NCBI GenBank assembly: GCA_052386635.1
Contig: JBQTJY010000111.1
Location: 1 to 10,576, forward strand
DNA: 10,576 bases
Direction of reading: 5' to 3'
Source: VHBM01 sp052386635
GTDB lineage: Archaea; Thermoproteota; Nitrososphaeria; Nitrososphaerales; Nitrosopumilaceae
Part shown: positions 6,055-10,576 of the stretch, in pieces
Position numbering within the stretch: position 1 is the stretch's first letter
Layout of the letters: each line of letters opens with the position of its first letter
Translations under genes and position numbers: made by a program
Notes under the pieces: model-generated
Told to the model about the DNA's origin: nothing
The model's database searches: none
Seen by the model: the letters and a program-made list of their open reading frames with translations, nothing else

Positions 6055-7054
6055 TCCATCTATCGGTGAATCTTTTTGTGTTTTGTAAAACAACGATTCT
6101 TGAGATCTGACTTTCATCCATTACAGAAAATATGCTGCTTTGTGAAGCAAGATTCGTTGCAAAGTGTCTGACCTCATCCATATTGAGCATGTCTTCACGC
6201 TCAAGCCTGTTTCTTGAGCGTCCAATGTGCATGTAGGATTTTACCTCAATAAAATGGGCATTTGCACGATTTATCATCGAAGCAAAGGCTGGGATCATAT
6301 CGTCCACATTATTATAATCGCGAATAAGAGTAATTCGAATTACTGTTCTTGTATCAAGCCTTGAAAGCATATCAAGTGACTTGTTCCATCTTTCCCACGA
6401 GTCCTTGTATCTTGGTCTGTTTATTCTCATAAAAGAATCATAATCTGCAGCATTAGTTGAAAGGTAAATCTGAGTTGGCAACGCATCCTCATCTTGTAGT
6501 CGTTGGATCATTTCAGGCTCTTGACCATTAGTTACAAGAAAAACTGATTTTGTTTGTGAAAGTGATTTTAAATATTTTATCAGATCTGGCAATTTTGGAT
6601 ACATTGTTGGCTCCCCTGAAAGCGAAATTGCATAGTGGCTTGGCAGCAATGACTCATCTAGCTTTTGCTTGTCTTGCCTAGGATCACCATAGTGTCCCAT
6701 AATCAACTTTTTTCTTTCCTCCATCAGTTTTGTAACAATTTCTTTTGGTTCAGCTACTTTGTCTGGCTCCATATTTAGCGAATCATAAAATTCCATTGGT
6801 CTCCAGCAGTAAATGCATCTGTTTTCACAAAACATGCCAGCTGGGGAAAACTCCATACAACGATGTGTTGAGATCCCATAAAACTTGTGTTTGTAGCAAT
6901 CTCCCTCGTTCTTAAAGGATTTTTTTGTCCAATGACACAACTCTACTGTAGAGTGATCTGCAACTCCATACTTTGCCTTTTTTAGCTGTGCAATAATTTT
7001 TGGTTTAATCTGAATTAGGTCATTTGCCTCTACAGTTTCACCTGAACAACTCAT
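6029..7054 (-). CDS. taw1: tRNA 4-demethylwyosine synthase, radical SAM enzyme (Taw1/TYW1)
   Basis: Taw1 builds the tricyclic imidazopurine of wyosine on m1G37 of tRNA-Phe from pyruvate carbons. It uses two 4Fe-4S clusters and SAM. The protein has 341 residues. The radical SAM motif is CENRCIYC (Cys76, Cys80, Cys83). The second cluster is predicted at Cys40, Cys53 and Cys66; the 13-13-10 spacing up to Cys76 matches that of the Pyrococcus abyssi enzyme as I remember it. Lys55, two residues after Cys53, matches the lysine proposed to bind pyruvate as a Schiff base. SLSGEPTMYP (144-153), FLVTNG (172-177) and STNAADY (199-205) are typical TYW1 segments. The eukaryotic flavodoxin domain is absent, as usual in archaea. 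No other wyosine gene is in the window. A good TATA-like box lies upstream. Confidence 0.95.
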   Translation of the reverse strand: MSCSGETVEANDLIQIKPKIIAQLKKAKYGVADHSTVELCHWTKKSFKNEGDCYKHKFYGISTHRCMEFSPAGMFCENRCIYCWRPMEFYDSLNMEPDKVAEPKEIVTKLMEERKKLIMGHYGDPRQDKQKLDESLLPSHYAISLSGEPTMYPKLPDLIKYLKSLSQTKSVFLVTNGQEPEMIQRLQDEDALPTQIYLSTNAADYDSFMRINRPRYKDSWERWNKSLDMLSRLDTRTVIRITLIRDYNNVDDMIPAFASMINRANAHFIEVKSYMHIGRSRNRLEREDMLNMDEVRHFATNLASQSSIFSVMDESQISRIVVLQNTKRFTDRWITAYAQTS

Positions 7055-7077
7055 ATCCAGCTATTTTGGATAGTTTG

Positions 7078-7087
7078 AAATTAATAT
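7078..7087 (-). promoter_or_regulatory. candidate TATA box for taw1
   Basis: The minus-strand ATATTAATTT is centred about 28 bases before the taw1 ATG, in the 45-base gap after corA. It suggests that taw1 has its own leaderless promoter rather than depending only on read-through from corA. Confidence 0.5.
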
Positions 7088-7099
7088 GTTATACTGTGA

Positions 7100-8119
7100 T
7101 TATGTAGTAAGCCATCCAAGCCTACGGAAATACAAAAGCATCAAAGCTGTTGGAACTACTGATGCTAGTATCACAAATATCAAAGTTGTATATGGACCAA
7201 TCTGGAGCCATATTCCTGTCTCAAGACCGCCTGGCAAGTTTATGTTCATTCCATAAAACTGACTGACAACTGTAGCAGGTATTGAAAGTGTGAACAATAT
7301 AGTCAGTGCTGCCAAGATTTTGTTTGATTTTTCAGTACTTAGCATAAAATCTGTATCCTTGTAAATTTCCATAGTTTCCTTTGATTCTTCAAGCGTTTCT
7401 ATGACTTTATCGACATGGTCTATTACATCATCAAAATACAGTGCAAGGTGCTCTTCTGTAGTTTCAAATCGTTGTACATGTTTTCCTGCTTCCAAAATCA
7501 ATTTTTTTAACGGAATTACAATTCGCCTTAGTACTGTGATCTCTCTTCTTAGAAGTGAAATTTGCCTCGCTGCTGATCTTTGCTCATCAAAGACAATATC
7601 TTCAATATCGTCAAGATTTCCTAATATTTTTCTGACCATGTGAAGCAAATCATCTACTAGAACATCGATTATCTCATGAAGTAGAAAACTTGCAGACCTT
7701 CCCATCAGACGCTGTCTTCTGTGCGGATCTGTATTTTCTTTGCACACTCGAACCATGTCAACAAGAGGTCTGAGGTCACCTTGGTGGATTGTTACAAGAT
7801 AGTCATTTCCCATAAAGACAGAGAGTTGCCTAAACTTTGGAGCTCCCTTTGTATCAAGGGGTGGAAAGTGCAGCATCAAAAATATGTGTTCATCATAAGC
7901 ATCAAGTTTTGGTAGTTCGAACTTTGTCATACAATCTTCGACATTTAATGAATTCAAATGATACTTTTGTGCAATCTCTTCTACATCTTTACGATCAGGA
8001 TTTTGTAAATCAATCCATGAAAACTTGTCGCCCTCAATAACTTCAATTTGATGTTTAGAGATATCACTATCAAGTTTCTTTACTGGTCTTAGCTTGCTTG
8101 TAAGAAAGCCGGTTTTCAT
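7100..8119 (-). CDS. corA: CorA-family Mg2+/Co2+ channel
   Basis: CorA is a homopentameric membrane channel for Mg2+ (and Co2+). The 339-residue protein has the standard layout: an alpha/beta cytoplasmic N-domain (about 1-150), long stalk helices rich in charged residues (about 150-265), then two membrane segments at about 268-288 and 309-330. The signature YGMN (289-292) closes TM1 and is followed by a short acidic periplasmic loop (GGLETG). The basic C-terminus FRRLGW (331-336) is typical. Length is close to the Thermotoga protein. The ATG start at 8119 has TTTAAA about 30 bases upstream. It is transcribed towards taw1 with a 45-base gap; no functional tie to its neighbours is evident. Confidence 0.95.
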   Translation of the reverse strand: MKTGFLTSKLRPVKKLDSDISKHQIEVIEGDKFSWIDLQNPDRKDVEEIAQKYHLNSLNVEDCMTKFELPKLDAYDEHIFLMLHFPPLDTKGAPKFRQLSVFMGNDYLVTIHQGDLRPLVDMVRVCKENTDPHRRQRLMGRSASFLLHEIIDVLVDDLLHMVRKILGNLDDIEDIVFDEQRSAARQISLLRREITVLRRIVIPLKKLILEAGKHVQRFETTEEHLALYFDDVIDHVDKVIETLEESKETMEIYKDTDFMLSTEKSNKILAALTILFTLSIPATVVSQFYGMNINLPGGLETGIWLQIGPYTTLIFVILASVVPTALMLLYFRRLGWLTT

Positions 8120-8146
8120 TTCAAGCTTTTTGATTTTTTATACAAA

Positions 8147-8152
8147 TTTAAA
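8147..8152 (-). promoter_or_regulatory. candidate TATA box for corA
   Basis: The self-complementary TTTAAA is centred about 30 bases before the corA ATG, as expected for leaderless initiation. A second AT-rich run nearer the start (TATAAAAAA on the minus strand, 8134-8142) is an alternative that would give initiation inside the gene. No SECIS-, riboswitch- or Mg-sensor-like leader is possible if initiation is leaderless. Confidence 0.45.
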
Positions 8153-8209
8153 GGTGATTAATAATTCTTCTAACAATTTAGTTATTTTCTTAGACTATGT
8201 TTATTGGTT

Positions 8210-8296
8210 TTATTTCCAAGGTAATAGATAATTTACTCCAACCCAAACTATTGCTACAGCAATTGCCATTGCTATAAACCAGCCTTTTCCTTTCAT
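8210..8296 (-). CDS. 28-residue membrane microprotein, function unknown
   Basis: This short frame starts with ATG at 8296 and ends at TAA 8210-8212. The peptide begins MKGKGWFIAM, continues with a hydrophobic stretch rich in Ala, Val and Ile (residues 7-25), and ends NYLLPWK. It therefore has a basic N-terminus, one transmembrane helix and a short lysine-ended tail, which predicts a single-pass membrane peptide. A strong TATA-like box (TTTTATTAT on the minus strand) is centred about 26 bases before the ATG, exactly the leaderless spacing. That makes a real gene much likelier than chance. I do not recognise the family. It lies between corA and tRNA-His with nothing else in the surrounding 270 bases. 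Possible roles include a subunit of a membrane complex; nothing in the sequence decides this. Confidence 0.6.
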   Translation of the reverse strand: MKGKGWFIAMAIAVAIVWVGVNYLLPWK

Positions 8297-8317
8297 GATT
8301 CTAATTTGGTTTTAGTA

Positions 8318-8326
8318 ATAATAAAA
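8318..8326 (-). promoter_or_regulatory. TATA box for the 28-residue membrane microprotein
   Basis: The minus-strand TTTTATTAT, preceded by a BRE-like AACC, is centred about 26 bases before the ATG at 8296. It is among the best TATA matches in the window. Confidence 0.55.
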
Positions 8327-8360
8327 GGTTAGTTTCGTCTCCAGATTTGAAAATTAGCTA

Positions 8361-8369
8361 AGATTAATA
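8361..8369 (+). promoter_or_regulatory. candidate TATA box for tRNA-His
   Basis: AGATTAATA is centred about 31 bases before the first tRNA base. This is compatible with archaeal tRNA promoters when the primary transcript carries a few leader bases for RNase P to remove. Confidence 0.4.
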
Positions 8370-8396
8370 CTGGAAGCGATTCAATTCGTTTTTGCT

Positions 8397-8469
8397 GGCC
8401 TTCGTAGTATAGTGGTTAGTATAGGGGACTGTGGATCCCCGGGCAGGGGTTCGATTCCCCTCGAGGGCC
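8397..8469 (+). tRNA. tRNA-His (anticodon GTG), with encoded G-1
   Basis: The cloverleaf folds cleanly. The 7-bp acceptor stem pairs 8398-8404 with 8462-8468. The D arm is 8407-8410/8419-8422 with GG in the loop. The anticodon stem is GGGGA/TCCCC with the loop CTGTGGA (8429-8435) and anticodon GTG at 8431-8433. The T arm is AGGGG/CCCCT with the TTCGATT loop. Position 8397 is an encoded G-1 opposite discriminator C73 (8469), the identity pair of histidine tRNA, so no Thg1-type addition should be needed. There is no intron and CCA is not encoded. Upstream is a TATA-like element and downstream are T tracts. Confidence 0.97.
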
Positions 8470-8485
8470 TTCAAATTTAGATGAA

Positions 8486-8520
8486 TTTTTAGTACTTTTT
8501 TTCTGACACTTTTCTTTATT
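8486..8520 (+). terminator. T-tract terminator after tRNA-His
   Basis: Runs of 5, 7 and 5 T residues separated by a few bases begin about 17 bases after the tRNA. This is the usual intrinsic stop signal for archaeal RNA polymerase on short transcripts. Confidence 0.5.
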
Positions 8521-8542
8521 TTTAATAACAAATATCCATACA

Positions 8543-8550
8543 TTTTTAAA
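8543..8550 (+). promoter_or_regulatory. candidate TATA box for the overlapping short frames at 8574-8748
   Basis: TTTTTAAA is centred about 27 bases before the ATG at 8574, the standard leaderless spacing. It is the main support for transcription of the short frames that follow. Confidence 0.45.
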
Positions 8551-8573
8551 CAATCTACTTGACTTCCAGTCAA

Positions 8574-8639
8574 ATGGAAAAACAGGTTCGTAATTGTATC
8601 AAGTTCCCATTTAACGAAGGGGAACTTGTAGTTGTTTGA
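8574..8639 (+). CDS. short upstream frame (21 residues), either a separate peptide or the 5' part of a frameshifted gene
   Basis: This frame runs from ATG 8574 to TGA 8637-8639 and encodes a mixed polar peptide beginning MEKQVRNCIK. It has a well placed TATA-like box 27 bases upstream. It overlaps the next frame (8632-8748) by 8 bases. If one base were skipped between about 8629 and 8639, the two would join into a single protein of about 57 residues with this as its cytoplasmic N-terminus. It could be a leader peptide coupled to the next frame, part of a broken gene, or the result of a sequencing error. A perfect hairpin lies inside it. I do not recognise the peptide. Confidence 0.35.
   Translation: MEKQVRNCIKFPFNEGELVVV
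8600..8628 (+). repeat. perfect 9-bp inverted repeat (hairpin) within the short frames
   Basis: CAAGTTCCC (8600-8608) pairs perfectly with GGGAACTTG (8620-8628) across an 11-base loop. The right arm includes the only purine-rich GGGG run before the TTG at 8632, so folding could mask a ribosome-binding region of the second frame. A role in frameshifting or as a protein-binding site is equally possible. Confidence 0.6.
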
Positions 8640-8748
8640 TTCTGTAGTATATTTTGTTACAAGCGCATCAATTACAGTTGTTGGATATGTAATGTATCAC
8701 TATTTTAGACAGCCACTAAAGTATATTTTTAGAGTAAAACAACTCTGA
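8632..8748 (+). CDS. small single-pass membrane protein (38 residues from TTG), possibly the 3' part of a frameshifted gene
   Basis: This frame is open from the codon after TAG 8629-8631 to TGA 8746-8748. With TTG 8632 as start it gives FDSVVYFVTSASITVVGYVM as a likely membrane helix, followed by a basic tail containing HYFRQPLKYIFRVKQL. The hydrophobic-then-basic composition looks like a real protein. The stop lies 5 bases from the convergent gene's stop, and a palindromic T/A tract between the two would end both transcripts, as expected for a real gene pair. No ATG is usable near the beginning. It starts within the end of the 8574-8639 frame, so coupled translation or a shifted single gene are the alternatives. 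The family is not recognised. Confidence 0.45.
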   Translation: MFDSVVYFVTSASITVVGYVMYHYFRQPLKYIFRVKQL

Positions 8749-8749
8749 G

Positions 8750-8761
8750 TTTTTTAAAAAA
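8750..8761. terminator. palindromic T6A6 tract, likely bidirectional terminator
   Basis: TTTTTTAAAAAA gives a T tract on both strands. It lies exactly between the plus-strand stop at 8748 and the minus-strand stop at 8754-8756, where two convergent transcripts must end. Confidence 0.5.
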
Positions 8762-9125
8762 TACCATACTTGCTTGATTCCATCTCTTCTTTTATTGCAA
8801 GCTTTACCTTTAGATTTTTTTTCTCAACTTTTTTGGTCAGCCAAGTAAGGAACTTTTTTTCTAATCCTTTTCCCTTTAGTTTCTCAAAGTCAGGTCCCAT
8901 CTGTTCGGCTAGCTTTTGTACTAGGTTCTTGTTCACACATACAACATAAAAGTGCCAGCCAAATGCAAATTCTGAATCCGTTATGATAAAGCCATCCTCA
9001 CCATGGACCATCTCCTCAAGCAAAGATAAAGTAGATTTTATCTCCCTGCTTGTCTTGTCATAGTTTATTGCAGATACGTTGATGTTGATTCGTTCCTGCA
9101 CATAATGACTGACGCTAATTCGCAA
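8754..9125 (-). CDS. conserved-looking hypothetical protein (123 residues)
   Basis: I do not recognise this protein. It is soluble, with no signal peptide or membrane helix. The N-terminal half alternates strands (ISVSHYVQERININVSAINY) and contains a helix TSREIKSTLSLLEEM (25-39), then GFIITDSEFAFGWHFYVVCVN (45-65), which reads like two beta strands. The C-terminal half is lysine-rich and helical (about 67-118). The start is TTG at 9125: between it and the in-frame stop of the upstream methyltransferase gene only four codons lie, none a usual start, and no ATG follows until residue 39. It ends the four-gene minus-strand cluster after a 12-base gap, so it is likely co-expressed with the methyltransferase. 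Confidence 0.75.
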   Translation of the reverse strand: MRISVSHYVQERININVSAINYDKTSREIKSTLSLLEEMVHGEDGFIITDSEFAFGWHFYVVCVNKNLVQKLAEQMGPDFEKLKGKGLEKKFLTWLTKKVEKKNLKVKLAIKEEMESSKYGIF

Positions 9126-9137
9126 TAAAAATATGAC

Positions 9138-9899
9138 TTATTTTAAAAGATGTTCAACTTCGATATTGAAAAAATTACGCAGTATTCCAATATAGTTTTT
9201 TATCGCAGGCGGCATCTTCCCACCACAGGCAACCCCGAGATTTTTTGCATTTATCCAAATCACAAGGGACTGTATTATGGTCAGAAACCTGTCATTTTCT
9301 GACTGGGGCACGCTGATTGCCTTTGTATAGCGTTCTGCATATTCCCAGGCAGTTACAAAATCGATGCATCTTTTGTCAAATACTGCAAGTATCTGCTCTT
9401 GTAGATCCTTTGCCTCTCTAAACGGAACCTCATTTATGATATAGGGAAAATTAACCTTGTCTGGAAGAAATCCTGGAAGCGGCCCCCAAATTGTAATTAT
9501 CTTGCAGCCTTTTTTTAATCGCTTGAATTTTTCAATCATTTTTTCAATAATCTTTTCATCTGTAAACCAAAACAAAACTACAGTCGCATCATCGAATTTA
9601 GAATCAAGAATGTCTTCATTTACAAAATGACAGTCTTGCAATTTTTTTTCTTGTAATGTTTTTTTTGCAAGTGTAATTTTTTGTTGAGCTATGTCTATGC
9701 CAACTGACTTTTTTACATTAAACACTTCTTTTGCAATAAAGACTCCAGTACCATCATTACACCCAAGATGATAAAACACATCATTTTCATTTAGCTTAAC
9801 AAACTTGAAAATATCTAAAAAAGCATGTCTTGGGAGCTGAACATCGTCTCCTGAAATTATCTTTTGTGGCAGAGACTGGAGATATTCTTCGATTTTCAA
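9138..9899 (-). CDS. class I SAM-dependent methyltransferase, substrate unknown
   Basis: This 253-residue protein has a Rossmann methyltransferase core. Motif I is FYHLGCNDG (42-50), where relatives usually have DLGCGDG. Motif II is VGIDI (66-70) with acidic Asp69, and NEDI (94-97) is the motif III region. A substrate-side strand VVLFWF (107-112) comes next. The layout, with LPRHAFLDIF just before motif I, recalls DOT1/aKMT-like archaeal lysine methyltransferases, but that is only a resemblance. Residues after about 140 form an extra C-terminal domain of about 110 residues ending near CGGKMPPAIKNY, which may recognise the substrate. The start is TTG at 9899, since no ATG is available early in the frame. 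The upstream UPF0147 gene ends 26 bases away. Confidence 0.82.
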   Translation of the reverse strand: MKIEEYLQSLPQKIISGDDVQLPRHAFLDIFKFVKLNENDVFYHLGCNDGTGVFIAKEVFNVKKSVGIDIAQQKITLAKKTLQEKKLQDCHFVNEDILDSKFDDATVVLFWFTDEKIIEKMIEKFKRLKKGCKIITIWGPLPGFLPDKVNFPYIINEVPFREAKDLQEQILAVFDKRCIDFVTAWEYAERYTKAISVPQSENDRFLTIIQSLVIWINAKNLGVACGGKMPPAIKNYIGILRNFFNIEVEHLLK

Positions 9900-9925
9900 T
9901 ATCAGAAATTAATGATTTTGGAAAT

Positions 9926-10210
9926 TTATTCCCTTATGCTTTCAAGTGTAGAAACTGCTTGCCATAAAGTGACCCTCACATAGGATGGCATGTTAGGATC
10001 CTGTGTTATATCATCTAGCTGACTAATTGCGTTTGCTGCCCTAACAGATATTGGAAATTGTTCATTCTTTAACTCATTTACTAGATCTGAAATGCTTTTT
10101 CTGATATTTTTTGGAGTAGACGGATTTGATGCAATATGATTTAGCGTTTCAAGTGCAGTGTTAAACGAGCCTTCATTTTGAGATTTTTTACTTGACATCA
10201 TATCACCCAC
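9926..10210 (-). CDS. UPF0147 family protein
   Basis: This is a small helical archaeal protein of unknown function. The family signature is plain in TPKNIRKSISDLVNEL (32-47), SVRAANAISQLDDI (55-68) and DPNMPSYVRVTLWQAVSTLESI (71-92). The frame can be opened at GTG 10210 (94 residues), but GGTGAT (10207 down to 10202 on the minus strand) resembles a Shine-Dalgarno sequence just before two ATG codons at 10201 and 10198. The true start may therefore be one of these, giving 91 or 90 residues. The first 15 residues are polar and variable-looking. The gene lies 17 bases after the Rieske gene and is probably in the same transcript. Confidence 0.92.
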   Translation of the reverse strand: MGDMMSSKKSQNEGSFNTALETLNHIASNPSTPKNIRKSISDLVNELKNEQFPISVRAANAISQLDDITQDPNMPSYVRVTLWQAVSTLESIRE

Positions 10211-10227
10211 TCTAATTTTTTCCTTGT

Positions 10228-10536
10228 CTAGACCTCTACAAAGATATTGTCTGACTCTACTGATACATTATAAGATTTTAAATTGTTAATTTTTGCAGGA
10301 AATTTTTCAAGATTGCCACTTTTACAATCAAATTGGGCGCCATGCCAGCCGCAGGTAACTATATTGCCATCAAGTGTTCCTTCTGAAAGGCTTGCGCCTG
10401 CGTGGGTACAAGTATCATCCATCGCATAATACTTTCCACCTATATTTGCAACAAGAATCTCTCTCCCATCAACTGATGCCTTATGTAGCATACCTGGCGC
10501 AACATCTGAGGTCTTGGCAACAATTACCTTTCCCAT
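10228..10536 (-). CDS. Rieske-type [2Fe-2S] ferredoxin
   Basis: This 102-residue soluble Rieske protein carries both cluster-binding loops: CTHAGASL (Cys43, His45) and CGWHGAQFD (Cys62, His65). Length and lack of a signal or membrane anchor match the small ferredoxin components that feed electrons to oxygenases and other oxidoreductases, rather than the Rieske subunit of a bc complex. The segment FDCKSGNLEKFPA (69-81) is typical of the ferredoxin/NirD-like group. No oxygenase or reductase partner is in the window. The ATG start at 10536 has a TATA-like stretch about 27 bases upstream. It is the first gene of the cluster running to 8754. Confidence 0.95.
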   Translation of the reverse strand: MGKVIVAKTSDVAPGMLHKASVDGREILVANIGGKYYAMDDTCTHAGASLSEGTLDGNIVTCGWHGAQFDCKSGNLEKFPAKINNLKSYNVSVESDNIFVEV

Positions 10537-10558
10537 AAGGGGTTTCGTTAAATTATTC

Positions 10559-10567
10559 TTAATAATT
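10559..10567 (-). promoter_or_regulatory. candidate TATA box for the Rieske-UPF0147-methyltransferase cluster
   Basis: The minus-strand ATTATTAAG lies 23-31 bases before the Rieske ATG at 10536. The whole flank to the window edge is very AT-rich, so the position supports the call more than the sequence does. Confidence 0.4.
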
Positions 10568-10576
10568 TTTCTTATT

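Noticed and set aside
8120..8396. Possible mobile-element remnant or CRISPR leader in the gene-poor AT-rich stretch
   Set aside because: There are no repeats of regular spacing, no terminal inverted repeats and no transposase or integrase remains. The contents are the corA promoter, the microprotein and the tRNA promoter.
8397..8469. tRNA-His as an integration (att) site
   Set aside because: No integrase gene and no repeated copy of the tRNA 3' end are visible in the window.
8478..8507. C/D-box-like pair (AGATGAA and CTGA) after tRNA-His
   Set aside because: The boxes are about 20 bases apart with T tracts between them and no internal boxes, which is too short for a C/D guide RNA. The stretch is better read as the tRNA terminator.
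8364..8573. Minus-strand frame of 69 residues across tRNA-His
   Set aside because: It is antisense to the tRNA, and its middle is simply the translated complement of the tRNA arms. It has no support as a protein.

Overview
The window looks like a piece of the chromosome of an ammonia-oxidising-type archaeon (Thaumarchaeota/Nitrososphaeria, probably Nitrosopumilales). The evidence is its low GC content, the tight packing of genes, and several TTG/GTG starts. TATA-like boxes lie about 26-31 bases before start codons, which suggests leaderless transcripts. The gene set is archaeal: archaeosine tRNA-guanine transglycosylase, separate Kae1 and Bud32, Taw1, a Fap7-type adenylate kinase, UPF0147, and an archaeal YchF-like GTPase with a TGS domain. 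The taxon is inferred from gene content only.

Layout. Positions 1-200 hold the 3' end of a plus-strand ferredoxin-like gene. It converges on a minus-strand pair, a Fap7/AK6-type kinase followed by tgtA (2307 down to 233). A divergent promoter region (2308-2378) starts a plus-strand run of the YchF-like GTPase and kae1 (2379-4539). A small minus-strand gene of PH/GRAM-like appearance (4533-4859) sits between kae1 and the overlapping pair bud32-rdgB (4899-6054). The minus-strand genes taw1 (6029-7054) and corA (7100-8119) follow. A sparser stretch (8120-8753) holds a 28-residue membrane microprotein, tRNA-His(GTG), and a pair of overlapping short frames that end at a palindromic T/A tract. The last part is a minus-strand cluster: Rieske ferredoxin, UPF0147, a SAM-dependent methyltransferase and an unknown 123-residue protein (10536 down to 8754).

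How the genes work together. Much of 233-7054 concerns tRNA and translation: archaeosine at G15 (TgtA), t6A37 (Kae1 and Bud32 of KEOPS), wyosine at G37 (Taw1), a YchF-family GTPase, and a Fap7-type kinase linked in its family to small-subunit maturation. RdgB removes ITP/XTP and CorA moves Mg2+. I found no CRISPR array, insertion sequence, phage gene or clear defence system. The region reads as core chromosome. The least explained parts are the small proteins and overlapping frames in 8200-8750, the PH-like gene inside the KEOPS block, and the cluster from 8754 to 10536.
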